The notes: a model not told the origin generated them from the sequence alone. DNA of 64,000 bases from Brumimicrobium ulvae (GCF_947504225.1 NZ_CANNGT010000002.1:124001-188000); one strand, 5' to 3'; shown: positions 54,926 to 63,975, numbered from the stretch's first letter. Translations and numbers: made by a program.

Positions 54926-55297
54926 TTATCCTTTTGTCGGTATTATGCCTTTTTTATAAAGATCTAAAGCACTGTCTAAAATACGTTCGATAGTTTTTAT
55001 CGGTAGATCTTTAGTCGGATCAATGTTTAGTGTTTTCATTCGGGTGCGATTTCCTTGGTCTAACTCTGGGAAATCTAAACGCAATCCTTCAACCATAAGT
55101 AAGTAGGGTTGATTGGTTTTTTTATCTATCATTAAGAAACAAAACATTCTGTTCTTATAAGAGAAACAAGGCGAATTCCACTTGATCGATTCGGTAATCT
55201 GTTCGTCTTGTTCTAAAATGATATCACGCAAAACGAATAAGCAACTCTTATTGGGTTCTTCCTTATTCATGTAGTAATCGTGGAGTTTTTCGTTCAT
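54926..55297 (-). CDS. DUF1801-type protein (YdhG/YjbR-like)
   Basis: 123 residues. The pattern ESIKWNSPCFSYKNRMFCFLMIDKKTNQPYLLMVEGLRLD is the DUF1801 signature. Function unknown. Overlaps the start-side of the M28 peptidase gene end by 4 bp (stop of the peptidase at 55294 lies inside). Confidence 0.8.
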   Translation of the reverse strand: MNEKLHDYYMNKEEPNKSCLFVLRDIILEQDEQITESIKWNSPCFSYKNRMFCFLMIDKKTNQPYLLMVEGLRLDFPELDQGNRTRMKTLNIDPTKDLPIKTIERILDSALDLYKKGIIPTKG

Positions 55298-56262
55298 TCT
55301 AATAACTTTATACTGGATTCAGTTTCATTTAAAAGTCCAGATAATCCAAGACTTAAATCTGTAATCAGGTAATTCATATGTGTAAAATCTTGATGTTGTG
55401 TTTCGTCTTTAACATGATGATAGTATTCATAATTTGTGAAATTAAAAGTACAAATTGTTTGCGAAGGAATATTTAATTCTGTGTAAAAAGGATAATTATC
55501 GCTTCTTTTAAACAACTCCATTTTTGCTGCTTCTGGGGAAAAACCTAAAACATTTTTACCCGAATAATGATTGAATCTATCGGCCATAGTACTCATTTTA
55601 TATCCAGTTAGAAAAGCAGAATAATCTACATTTTTTAATGGAACGCCCACCATTTCGATGTTAAAAACAGCATAAATTGGTTGATTCATACTTTTAAATC
55701 GTTGGGCCAAATGTTTTGAGCCCAACAAACCAATTTCTTCCGCTGAAAAAAGAACAAACATGATACTTCTTTTTGGAGGATGAGTAGCAAAATATTTTGC
55801 TAACTCTAACACAGTTGCAACACCAGAAGCGTTGTCATTTGCACCGTTGGCAATAGAGTCTTTGGCTGATTTACCTCTGCCACTAAATCCAATATGGTCA
55901 TAATGCGCTCCAATGATAAAAATATCATCTTTTAGTTTTTCATCAGTTCCTTCTAAAAAACCAACAACATTATACCCGTACTTGGATTCAATTTTAAAAC
56001 TGTCTCGATAGCTCGAAAAAAACGGTTTTAGTCCATAAGACTTAAACTCATCGCTCAAATAAGTTGCTGCTTTATTAATTCCTTCTGTTCCTGTATCTCG
56101 TCCTGTTAATTCATCTGAAGCCAAGTAAGAAACATGACTTTTTATAGACGCTTCCGTGGTGATGTGTTTTAGCTCATCAAGACTTTTACTTTGTGATGTT
56201 TGTTTTAAATTCGCACACCCCGTTAAAGTTAGAATACCAATAAATAAGAAGTGTTTTTTCAT
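55294..56262 (-). CDS. M28 family zinc aminopeptidase-like lipoprotein
   Basis: 322 residues with a lipoprotein signal (LTGC, Cys16). Metal site: GAHYDHIG, NGANDNASGVATVLEL, FSAEEIGLLGS, and FNIEMVG where Glu takes the usual Asp position, and YHHVKDE near the end. Hydrolyses N-terminal residues of peptides in the periplasm. The peptidase gene precedes and overlaps DUF1801 by 4 bp in the direction of transcription. Confidence 0.9.
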   Translation of the reverse strand: MKKHFLFIGILTLTGCANLKQTSQSKSLDELKHITTEASIKSHVSYLASDELTGRDTGTEGINKAATYLSDEFKSYGLKPFFSSYRDSFKIESKYGYNVVGFLEGTDEKLKDDIFIIGAHYDHIGFSGRGKSAKDSIANGANDNASGVATVLELAKYFATHPPKRSIMFVLFSAEEIGLLGSKHLAQRFKSMNQPIYAVFNIEMVGVPLKNVDYSAFLTGYKMSTMADRFNHYSGKNVLGFSPEAAKMELFKRSDNYPFYTELNIPSQTICTFNFTNYEYYHHVKDETQHQDFTHMNYLITDLSLGLSGLLNETESSIKLLE

Positions 56263-56350
56263 AACTCTAAAGATAGGAAACTGTTGGGAATATGATTATT
56301 CTTTATAAACTTCAACTCAATGTTTGTCCCAGAAGCAGTATTCCAACACT

Positions 56351-56508
56351 CCCACGACTACGGCAGATAAAATGAAGATTGTCGTTTCCATTTGGTGAAA
56401 TTCTATTCTGATTTTTGATTTAAAATGATTTCTCACAAAACTATTGAAATCCCACGACTACGAGATGAAAACCCACGACAACGAGATGAAATCTCGCTGT
56501 AGCGTGGA
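56351..56508. repeat. Cluster of REP-like elements (CCCACGAC-type)
   Basis: CCCACGACTACG occurs at 56351 and 56451, CCCACGACAACGAGATG at about 56472, and the inverse ATCTCGCTGTAGCGTGG at about 56490-56506, so the last two form an imperfect hairpin around GAA. Such short GC-rich intergenic repeats resemble REP sequences mobilised by RAYT transposases; no RAYT gene is in the window. The rest of the 56263-56677 gap holds nothing else I can name. Confidence 0.65.
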
Positions 56509-56627
56509 TTTTAGGATGTCTAAAACTAAATTCAATTAATAAAATCTATTCGCCTCAAGTTTAAGGAGAATAACTTTTATATTCACCACAAAACTATTCT
56601 ACTCCCTAATTTTCAAATAGTTATTAC

Positions 56628-56658
56628 GAAAAAAGCCCCGAATAATCGAGGCTTTTTA
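56628..56658. terminator. Intrinsic terminator of mscL
   Basis: AAAAAGCCCCGA pairs with TCGAGGCTTTTT (one mismatch) around AATAA, with T-run. 20 bp beyond the mscL stop. Confidence 0.85.
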
Positions 56659-56677
56659 TTCTGTAAGTATTTTTCTA

Positions 56678-57106
56678 TTATTGTTTCTTCAATAGATCTC
56701 TAATTTCTCCCAAAAGAATTTCTTCTTTTGATGGTGCTGGCGGCGCAGCTGGTGCTTCTTCTTCTTTCTTCACCATTCTGTCTTTCATTTTATTGTACAT
56801 TTTCACAACCATAAAAATGGCAAAAGCAACAATGAAAAATGTAACTACTGTATTGATAAATGCACCGTAAGTAATGGCAACTTCTGCTGTTCCGTCACCA
56901 ACACCTTCAGCAGATTCAGCAACTTCAGCTTGAATTACATACTTCAATTCTGCGAAATCAACTCCTCCCAACAGCTTTCCTATTGGAGGCATAATAATGT
57001 CATTGACTAATGACTTTACAATAGCTCCAAAATAAGTAGCCATGATAAGACCCACGGCCATATCGATTACATTTCCTTTGGCAATAAACTTTTTAAACTC
57101 TTTCAT
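56678..57106 (-). CDS. mscL: Large-conductance mechanosensitive channel
   Basis: Opens on hypo-osmotic shock. 142 residues, family length about 130-150. Starts with KEFKKFIAKGNVIDMAVGLIMATYFG; TM1 and TM2 (about 15-38 and 80-102), a periplasmic loop with AESAEGVGDGTAE, and a Pro/Ala-rich then Lys-rich cytoplasmic end. Confidence 0.96.
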   Translation of the reverse strand: MKEFKKFIAKGNVIDMAVGLIMATYFGAIVKSLVNDIIMPPIGKLLGGVDFAELKYVIQAEVAESAEGVGDGTAEVAITYGAFINTVVTFFIVAFAIFMVVKMYNKMKDRMVKKEEEAPAAPPAPSKEEILLGEIRDLLKKQ

Positions 57107-57521
57107 AATTAATTGATGTTAGTTAAATATAATAATTACAGATATTCTCTTTAAACATCTGGCAATTCAATTATTAGCTTGAACTTTTCCTTCGAACTTT
57201 TAGATGGATAAGGTTTTACAGACATTGATTTTGCAGAATAAAAATAGTTCTTTTTTTTATAAGTTGAAAGAATAAAAAATATTTGACATGTTTTACATTA
57301 AGGAAAGTTCAAAAAACAGCCTAGAAAAAGGAATGAAAACTGTAATAAACCACTATGTACTGAAGGTGCAATATGTTTAGATTAGAGTATAATTCTCTAA
57401 TATCTACTATCTGATAAGGTTTTTAGAAGCTAAAGCGAAATGCACTAATCTCGATGGAATATCGGGTGCATAGTTTTAAATCCATCTGAGACCAATAAAC
57501 CAATCACATTAAAATGTCAAT
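57107..57521. other. Intergenic region upstream of mscL, no gene seen
   Basis: 415 bp, AT-rich, no open reading frame longer than about 25 codons that I trust, no terminator-like hairpin. A near -7 box, TATATTTA, lies about 25 bp before mscL on the minus strand. Confidence 0.4.
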
Positions 57522-58421
57522 TTAAAGAACAGTTGCTACTGTAAATCCAATTAACCCAAGAATCATTACAAACCAAAGGTAGCGACCAATTCGTATGTAT
57601 TCAATTCGCGTTTCAACGCTGCGAAATTTAAAAATATACAACAACAGTAAAAGGTCAATACCTATACAATAAACCGCGAGATACTGATAATTCAACGCTA
57701 AAGGAACAGACAACGCAATTATAAACAAGAGGAGTAACACCACAATTAACTTAGATTTTTTAGCACCAATCATAATGGGTAATGTTTTGCAACCGTCTGC
57801 TTTATCTCCTTCCATATCTGATATATCTAAACTTAACTCTCTAGGAATGATTATTAAAAATGGAAACGCAGCATACAAATAGATGAGTAAGTTGATTTTT
57901 TCATTCTGTAATACATTGATACAGTCTTCTGCAAAAAAGAGAAGAAGAAGGGGAATAAAAGCTGTGAGGAAAGCCATTAAAACATTTCCAAAAAGGGGCG
58001 ATCTTTTTAAATACAAATCATATAAAATAGATAAAACATAAATACCAACACTTATAAAAGCCCATTCAACAAACATGTATACGCTAATATAAATAGACAA
58101 TAGAACGATAAGTAGTGTTAAAACAATAAAGATTATTCTCGCTCCTTTTAAGGAAATTGTATTTCCTACAATGTGTGTTTGGGGTTTATTTATTTTGTCA
58201 ATATGCCGATCCATAATATCGTTTAAAACACAACCTGCTGCGATTAATAATTGCACACATACGCATAAAACGATAAAGTTGAAACCTGACAATTCACAGC
58301 TTACTCCGTCTTTATCTACAAAATACGTGATGACTAAATACAGTCCTAAAAAAGGGAGTATTGCTAGTAATTCATGGAACCAGCGAATTAACTTAAAAAA
58401 GGACTTAAGTTTTACTACCAC
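57522..58421 (-). CDS. UbiA-family prenyltransferase (similar to digeranylgeranylglyceryl phosphate synthases)
   Basis: 299 residues with about nine membrane helices and the two metal-binding Asp motifs, LNDIMDRHIDKINKP and LDISDMEGDKADG. Such enzymes attach a prenyl chain to an aromatic or lipid acceptor. Given the GGGP synthase at 17849, an ether-lipid role is possible, but menaquinone-type roles are not excluded. It overlaps the acyltransferase-like gene by 17 bp. Confidence 0.85.
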   Translation of the reverse strand: MVVKLKSFFKLIRWFHELLAILPFLGLYLVITYFVDKDGVSCELSGFNFIVLCVCVQLLIAAGCVLNDIMDRHIDKINKPQTHIVGNTISLKGARIIFIVLTLLIVLLSIYISVYMFVEWAFISVGIYVLSILYDLYLKRSPLFGNVLMAFLTAFIPLLLLFFAEDCINVLQNEKINLLIYLYAAFPFLIIIPRELSLDISDMEGDKADGCKTLPIMIGAKKSKLIVVLLLLFIIALSVPLALNYQYLAVYCIGIDLLLLLYIFKFRSVETRIEYIRIGRYLWFVMILGLIGFTVATVL

Positions 58422-59043
58422 TATAATAAGCTTTTTTTAAATCCATTAATACTATCCAATGGTCCTTTTCATTGTGCATAATTGACCCAATGGTTTGAAA
58501 TCCCAACCGAAGATATTTTTTGAGCAGTTTGTCTTCGGGCTCTTTTCGCGCCATTAAAACAAGACTGCTGTTTCTGTTTTTAGTTAAGATTTCAGTATAA
58601 AACAATGAAAAAATATAATTTCTATTTCGGATATAAACAGGATGTTCAGTATTCCCTGACAGCCTGTCTGCCAAGAATAACTCTCCCTCTTTATACTGGT
58701 TTGTATTTAAATTCTCAACAGTCTCGTTATTCACTGTTTTTGAGATCAATGTTTGATCATAGAAATATCGTGCGGATAGTAATGGGATATTTTGTATTTT
58801 ATCATAAACCACAATTAAATAATATGTAGAAATCATATCAGAGTCATCAAAAAATGATTCCTCGGTTTTTATAGGTGTGTTTTTATACGCTAGTCTTCTC
58901 AAGAAGGCTTCATGTGAAACACTATTTTCAGTGATTTTGTTGCACATATCAACTTGCCTTACCCGTTTATTACAACCTGATAGATAAGGCGGCTGCATCT
59001 TTAGTAGAGTAACAGTTATATTTGTAGTGTATTTTGTCGGCAT
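58405..59043 (-). CDS. Putative GNAT-fold acyltransferase (FeeM/N-acyl-transferase-like), unknown substrate
   Basis: 212 residues, no signal peptide. The pattern YYLIVVYDKIQNIPLLSARYFYD, GELFLADRLSGN, FSLFYTEILTKNRN and LRLGFQTIGSIMHN is that of GNAT-like acyltransferases with long-chain acyl donors (autoinducer synthase/FeeM group). Recognition is by fold pattern only. Gene start at 59043; a perfect -7 box (minus strand TATATTTG) at 59052-59059 gives a very short leader. Coupled to the UbiA gene. Confidence 0.55.
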   Translation of the reverse strand: MPTKYTTNITVTLLKMQPPYLSGCNKRVRQVDMCNKITENSVSHEAFLRRLAYKNTPIKTEESFFDDSDMISTYYLIVVYDKIQNIPLLSARYFYDQTLISKTVNNETVENLNTNQYKEGELFLADRLSGNTEHPVYIRNRNYIFSLFYTEILTKNRNSSLVLMARKEPEDKLLKKYLRLGFQTIGSIMHNEKDHWIVLMDLKKAYYSGSKT

Positions 59044-59087
59044 TATTAATTCAAATATAATGATTTTTGAATTAAGATGACGCTTGC

Positions 59088-59208
59088 CTTCGAGAACCTC
59101 AGTCAGCGATAGACTATCAACTCAAAAAAAATTCACTTCTCATCCTGCTTTTTCATTCAGCTGTGTTCTTGAGTAAAGAAATTGTTATGGTGACTGAGGC
59201 TCTCGAAG
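59088..59208. repeat. Long inverted repeat (REP/CTCAG-type) before ispG
   Basis: CTTCGAGAACCTCAGTCA (59088-59105) and TGACTGAGGCTCTCGAAG (59191-59208) are inverted copies that match at 17 of 18 positions, with an 85-nt loop. The GACTGAG...CTCGAAG core is like the GTGACTGAG/CGAAGTC repeats common in flavobacterial intergenic DNA. It lies between the acyltransferase-like and ispG genes. Confidence 0.75.
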
Positions 59209-59282
59209 TCGCCAACAATTCTTTTCTTCATTTGTCTTTAAACGCGAGAAGATGTATTATTTTTGTTTTTAAAGCGCCAAGA

Positions 59283-61193
59283 ATGAAATATTGCAATGAT
59301 CCCTTTAATCGTACGCGATTAAAAACTCAAGAGGTTAACGTAGGAAAACTAGGAATAGGAGGGGAGAACCCGATTCGAATTCAATCGATGACCACAAAAG
59401 ACACCATGGATACCGAAGGTTCTATTGAGGAAGCTATTCGAATGATTGATGTCGGGTGTGAATTGGTGCGTTTAACAGCACCTTCGAAGAAAGAGGCCTA
59501 CAATTTAGCTGAAATCAAGAAAGGACTGAAAGAAAAAGGCTACGATACACCTTTGGTGGCTGATATTCATTTTACACCAAATGCGGCAGAAATTGCTGCT
59601 GGAATTGTAGAAAAGGTAAGGGTGAATCCTGGAAACTATGCAGATAAAAAGAAATTCGAAGAAATTGAATACACCGATGATAGTTACCAAGCCGAACTAG
59701 AGCGTATTGAAGATAAATTTACGCCTTTGGTGAAGTTGTGTAAGGAAAACGGAACGGCAATGCGTATTGGAACCAATCACGGTTCACTTTCTGATCGAAT
59801 TTTGAGTCGTTTTGGTGATACGCCGGAAGGAATGGTAGAATCTGCAATGGAGTTTATTCATATTTGTCAGAAAAACGATTTCCATGATTTTATTATTTCA
59901 ATGAAAGCAAGTAACACTTTGGTGATGGTGCAGGCATACCGTTTTTTAGTCGCGAGAATGTTGGACGAAAGTAAAGTTTATCCTTTGCATTTGGGAGTTA
60001 CAGAAGCAGGAGACGGTGAAGACGGTAGAATAAAATCTGCTGTTGGAATAGGAGCCTTGTTAGAAGATGGATTAGGGGACACTATTCGTGTCTCATTGAC
60101 CGAAGCGCCAGAAGCGGAGATTCCTGTAGCTGAAAAATTAGCGCAAAACTACAAAAAAGGTGGAATTCAAGAATTTAAGGGCGACCACCAATTGCCTTAT
60201 AACCCATTAGAATACAAAAGAAGAGAGGCAATGGAGATTGCGAACATTGGTGAGAAAAATCCTCCTATTGTCTTTTCTGATTTAAGCGAAAAAGAAACGA
60301 TTTCTCAAGCGAATTTCTTCGGTTTTGGATATAATTATTCAAAAACTTTAGACAAATGGACAATGCAAGATTTGGCCGCCGATTATGTTTTTATCGGCGA
60401 CAAATCAGTTGATTTTGAAATTCCAGGAATGTTGGGTGTTGTTGCAAATGCTGAAAATTGGGAGAAAAACTATTCAAATAAAAAACACTTTTACCCTCTA
60501 TATAATGCGATTCCAGAAGGTGGATTCAAACATAAAACGTTGAACTTTTTAGAATGGAATCCAAAAAACACAGCAGAAATTGATCAAATTCAATTCTTAA
60601 ATGACGTCGTTTTAATTCTTGAAGCACCAAGTGAGAATTTCACGCAAGTGATGCGTAATTTCTACCGTACATTGGTGTTGCACAACATTGATTTACCGGT
60701 AATTTTAAAACACACCACCTCAACTCAAGACTTAGAAGCATTTCAACTGTGGCAATCTGCTAAAATTGGAAGTGTTTTAATTGATGGATTTGGTGATGGT
60801 ATTTGGGTGAATTCTACAGAAAAAATCTCTCCACAATTGGTGAATACAACTAGTTTTGGAATTCTTCAAGCCACGCGAACACGAATTTCTAAAACAGAAT
60901 ATATTTCTTGTCCTTCTTGCGGTAGAACCTTATTTGATTTACAAGAAACAACTGCAAAAATTAGAAAACACACTTCTCATCTGAAAGGATTAAAGATTGG
61001 AATTATGGGTTGTATTGTGAATGGTCCAGGAGAAATGGCCGATGCCGATTATGGGTATGTGGGAACACGCCCTGGGAAAATTCATTTGTACAAAGAGAAA
61101 ACTGTTGTCAAAAAGAATGTACCCGAAGCAGAAGCGGTGGAGGCTTTGATTGAATTGATAAAGGAAAATGGAGATTGGGTAGAGCCGAGGTAG
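59283..61193 (+). CDS. ispG: 4-hydroxy-3-methylbut-2-enyl diphosphate synthase (long IspG form)
   Basis: MEP-pathway enzyme with a 4Fe-4S cluster that makes HMBPP. 636 residues from the ATG at 59283 (MKYCNDPFNRTRLKT); an ATG 120 bp upstream lies in the inverted repeat and adds no family sequence. It is the long, plant/Bacteroidota type with a large inserted domain. Seen: IRIQSMTTKDTMDTEGS, LVADIHFTPNAAE, KVRVNPGNYAD, MRIGTNHGSLSDR, and cluster cysteines in YISCPSCGRTLFDLQE and IMGCIVNGPGEM. Confidence 0.97.
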   Translation: MKYCNDPFNRTRLKTQEVNVGKLGIGGENPIRIQSMTTKDTMDTEGSIEEAIRMIDVGCELVRLTAPSKKEAYNLAEIKKGLKEKGYDTPLVADIHFTPNAAEIAAGIVEKVRVNPGNYADKKKFEEIEYTDDSYQAELERIEDKFTPLVKLCKENGTAMRIGTNHGSLSDRILSRFGDTPEGMVESAMEFIHICQKNDFHDFIISMKASNTLVMVQAYRFLVARMLDESKVYPLHLGVTEAGDGEDGRIKSAVGIGALLEDGLGDTIRVSLTEAPEAEIPVAEKLAQNYKKGGIQEFKGDHQLPYNPLEYKRREAMEIANIGEKNPPIVFSDLSEKETISQANFFGFGYNYSKTLDKWTMQDLAADYVFIGDKSVDFEIPGMLGVVANAENWEKNYSNKKHFYPLYNAIPEGGFKHKTLNFLEWNPKNTAEIDQIQFLNDVVLILEAPSENFTQVMRNFYRTLVLHNIDLPVILKHTTSTQDLEAFQLWQSAKIGSVLIDGFGDGIWVNSTEKISPQLVNTTSFGILQATRTRISKTEYISCPSCGRTLFDLQETTAKIRKHTSHLKGLKIGIMGCIVNGPGEMADADYGYVGTRPGKIHLYKEKTVVKKNVPEAEAVEALIELIKENGDWVEPR

Positions 61194-61222
61194 GAGGCAT
61201 AAAAAACGATTACAATTAAGCC

Positions 61223-61861
61223 TTAATTTTCGATGAGTTTACCTTTAAACTCAATCATTCCTGATTGAGATTGTTCTAGTAGCTTTAACTCACAGAATGA
61301 TATTTGTACTTTTCCATTCTCCTTATTTAAATGAACGAGTCTTTCGTTATAGTCAGCAGGTCCAGTATAGTTTTCAGATTTGTAATCATAATAAGTGTCA
61401 TAATTAATTGGATAAGGCAATGAATTTAATCTTGCTTCAACGAATACTTTATTGTGATCAATGGAATTAAACGTTGATGGATAGTAGGCTTTGAAGAACT
61501 CGGGAGTTTGATTTAAAAAAACAAACCTCATCGTATCATTTTGGTTATTGGTAGCTAAAAAAACAAAATTTCCATTGAATACAAACGTTTTATTGTTAGT
61601 GAATACAATGTTTGAGTTGGCACCCGCAATTTGATTATTTGAATAAAAAGAACAACCTGGGCTAGTAGGAAAACAAGGATCACAAACCCCTCCACAATCA
61701 ACTCCTTCTTCATTGGCGTCTAAAACATCATTGGTACATGAGGACCCTGCGATATAGTTTGAAGGAAGCTTTACTGGCTCTTCTTTATTGCATGAAACTA
61801 ATATTAAAGAGCTAATAATTAATAAAGTTAGGACAGAGAGAGTGGCTTTTTTGATATTCAT
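61223..61861 (-). CDS. Exported lipoprotein with a Cys-rich segment
   Basis: 212 residues. Lipoprotein signal (ILVSC, Cys24), then CTNDVLDANEEGVDCGGVCDPC, the short EGVDCGG motif common in Bacteroidota surface proteins (about 42-64), followed by a beta-rich part. Function unknown; a cell-surface role is likely. Confidence 0.75.
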   Translation of the reverse strand: MNIKKATLSVLTLLIISSLILVSCNKEEPVKLPSNYIAGSSCTNDVLDANEEGVDCGGVCDPCFPTSPGCSFYSNNQIAGANSNIVFTNNKTFVFNGNFVFLATNNQNDTMRFVFLNQTPEFFKAYYPSTFNSIDHNKVFVEARLNSLPYPINYDTYYDYKSENYTGPADYNERLVHLNKENGKVQISFCELKLLEQSQSGMIEFKGKLIEN

Positions 61862-62001
61862 TGTGTAGTGTTTTTAGCCTTGATTTCTTTTGCTTGGCTT
61901 GGTATTAATAGGAAACAAATATATAATTAATTAAGCGAATGACTCTAACAGACAATGATTATTGATTCATTAAGTTATTTCAGATGGACACCAGTTTTTT
62001 A

Positions 62002-62682
62002 CTACTTGAAACTGAGGGGTAGAACAAATCTTGATCTTACTTGCTTCCCTTCATTCATTGCAGGTTTCCAATTTTCCATCTCCCGAATTAAATGCGTTAA
62101 ATCTCTTTTCAACTTATCTGAAATAACTCCTGTTATATTAATTTGTTCTGTGGTACCATTAATATTCACAACAAATTCAACGATGATATCTGCTTGTTTA
62201 TAATTAGTTGAAATCACTAAAGGTGAATTTAACTTTTTACGAATTAACTTGTTTATGCCTTTTTCACCCCTTTTAAAGAAAGCAGACTTTTCAGGGTTCT
62301 CAACAATATTAGAATCATCTTCTAAAATAAAATTGATTGGAATTTTGCACCGTGCTCTAACTAATTCGCCTTTATGAATAGCGGGAATCCAATTCGGCAT
62401 TTCACCAATTACCCTGATTGCTTCTTTATCTATTTCACGTGAAACACCACTTAAAACTTTGATCTGCTCCAATGAACCATCTTTGTTTACCACAAACTCT
62501 AAAACAACTTGACCATAATCGCCTAGTTCCATTGATATTTCAGGGTATTCGATGTTATCCATTAAGAATTCTTTCATTGCCTCCACTCCACCAGGAAATT
62601 CAGCATTTCTTTCAGACACTGGTTTTTTTTGAGAAAAAATAAAAAATGGTAGAAGACAAAAAAGAATAAAAACAGATTTCAA
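62002..62682 (-). CDS. Secreted protein with two TonB_C domains
   Basis: 226 residues. Signal peptide (1-17, ends FSQ), a first TonB_C domain (about 25-125, EFPGGVEAMKEFL, GQVVLEFVVNKDGS, MPNWIPAIHKGELVRARCKIPINF) and a second, degenerate one (about 145-226, VEFVVNINGTTEQI, MENWKPAMNEGKQVRSRFVLPL). No transmembrane anchor beyond the signal, so not a standard TonB. First of four tandem paralogs by coordinate, last in transcription order. Confidence 0.85.
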   Translation of the reverse strand: MKSVFILFCLLPFFIFSQKKPVSERNAEFPGGVEAMKEFLMDNIEYPEISMELGDYGQVVLEFVVNKDGSLEQIKVLSGVSREIDKEAIRVIGEMPNWIPAIHKGELVRARCKIPINFILEDDSNIVENPEKSAFFKRGEKGINKLIRKKLNSPLVISTNYKQADIIVEFVVNINGTTEQINITGVISDKLKRDLTHLIREMENWKPAMNEGKQVRSRFVLPLSFK

Positions 62683-62732
62683 AATAATATTTTTTGTAGT
62701 GTTGTATGCTTCAAATATAGATAAAAAATTTA

Positions 62733-63113
62733 TTAAAAATGTATCGAGAAGGGCAATAAAGCCCTAGACCTTACCTTTTTTCCCTCAACTTCTGCGGGAA
62801 TCCAATTCGGCATGTTTTTTACTAATTCAATGTATGCATTGTCTAAATCTTTAAGACCTTCTTTTCTAACTATTACTTGTTCAATTGAGCCATCAATATT
62901 GATAATAAATTCAACAAATATTCTTCCATTTGGAACAGTTTCAAATTCAATTTTTGGGTACTCTAAATTATCAATAATGAATCTCTTCATTTCAGTTGGC
63001 CCTCCAGGAAATTCAGCTTCAATGTCAGGATAAAGTACAATTGTTGTATCGATTTCTTCTTGCGAAAAGAGCAAAAATGGAATCAGGAGGTAAAAAATTA
63101 ATATTGTTTTCAT
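62733..63113 (-). CDS. Secreted TonB_C-domain protein
   Basis: 126 residues: signal peptide (1-17, ends FSQ) and one TonB_C domain (EFPGGPTEMKRFI, GRIFVEFIINIDGSI, MPNWIPAEVEGKKVRSRALLPF). Paralog of its neighbours; codons for MPNWIP are the same at DNA level as in the first and fourth copies. Confidence 0.85.
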   Translation of the reverse strand: MKTILIFYLLIPFLLFSQEEIDTTIVLYPDIEAEFPGGPTEMKRFIIDNLEYPKIEFETVPNGRIFVEFIINIDGSIEQVIVRKEGLKDLDNAYIELVKNMPNWIPAEVEGKKVRSRALLPFSIHF

Positions 63114-63141
63114 GACTGATAGTTAAAAAATGCGCATCAAA

Positions 63142-63543
63142 TTACTTCTCTTTCGAGAATTCAAATACAACTGGAATCCTACATTTTACATCTATTTTTT
63201 CTCCGTTCAATACTGCAGGAGTCCAATTCGGCATGCTTTTAACAAACCTAACAGCTTCTTCATCCAATTCGGCTGAAACGCCTCTGACAACTTCAACATC
63301 TTTGATTTCGCCTTCCTTGGTTACAATAAAATCGACATAAACTTTACCTTGATTTCCAAGTAATTCAGCTAGCTCTGGATATATTAAGTTCTCTTTGGTA
63401 AACTTTCTCATTTCATCATTACCACCCGGAAACATTGCATTAATTTCTGGAATATTGTTAGTCTTTTTCTCTGATGAGTTTGCTTTTTCCTGTGAGAAAA
63501 TAAAAAATGGCAGAATGAAGATGATTGCTAAACTTGTTTTCAT
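63142..63543 (-). CDS. Secreted TonB_C-domain protein
   Basis: 133 residues from the ATG at 63543 (MKTSLAIIFILPFFIFSQ), the third copy; an ATG at 63591 would add 16 residues before the signal peptide. TonB_C domain: MFPGGNDEMRKFT, GKVYVDFIVTKEGEI, MPNWTPAVLNGEKIDVKCRIPVVF. The spacing to its neighbours is only 28-48 bp, consistent with one operon. Confidence 0.85.
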   Translation of the reverse strand: MKTSLAIIFILPFFIFSQEKANSSEKKTNNIPEINAMFPGGNDEMRKFTKENLIYPELAELLGNQGKVYVDFIVTKEGEIKDVEVVRGVSAELDEEAVRFVKSMPNWTPAVLNGEKIDVKCRIPVVFEFSKEK

Positions 63544-63591
63544 GAGTAGTAAATGTTGAAATGTAAATTGGTGATAAATATAGAAAACCAA

Positions 63592-63975
63592 TCAATAAAG
63601 TCTAAAATTAACTGGAAAACGAACTATAGACTTCGCTTTTCCATCCTTATTCTCGGCGGGAATCCAATTCGGCATATTTTTTACGACTCTTAATAACTCT
63701 TCATCTAGCTCCTCCGATATTCCTTTTAAAATTTTTGGATTCTTTATTGAACCATCAGTATCCACTGTAATTTCAACGAAGGCTCTTCCGTAAGGTGATT
63801 CACTTGTAAGTGATTTGGGAAATTGAAAATTCTCCTTGATATATTTGTTCATTTCTTCCGATCCTCCTGCAAAAGAAGCTTCTGGATAATTAGACCAAAG
63901 CACAATAGCAGTGTCTTCTTCTTGAGAAAAAAGGAGGAAAGGGAGAATGAAAAAGAAAAGTAAAACTAATCTCAT
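63592..63975 (-). CDS. Secreted TonB_C-domain protein
   Basis: 127 residues: signal peptide (1-18) and TonB_C domain (EASFAGGSEEMNKYI, GRAFVEITVDTDGSI, MPNWIPAENKDGKAKSIVRFPVNF). First gene of the array in transcription order; 25 bp of upstream sequence remain before the window end, so its promoter may be outside. Confidence 0.82.
   Translation of the reverse strand: MRLVLLFFFILPFLLFSQEEDTAIVLWSNYPEASFAGGSEEMNKYIKENFQFPKSLTSESPYGRAFVEITVDTDGSIKNPKILKGISEELDEELLRVVKNMPNWIPAENKDGKAKSIVRFPVNFRLY

Noticed and set aside
62812-63033. A plus-strand frame opposite the TonB_C gene
   Set aside because: It is antisense to a clear signal-peptide TonB_C gene.
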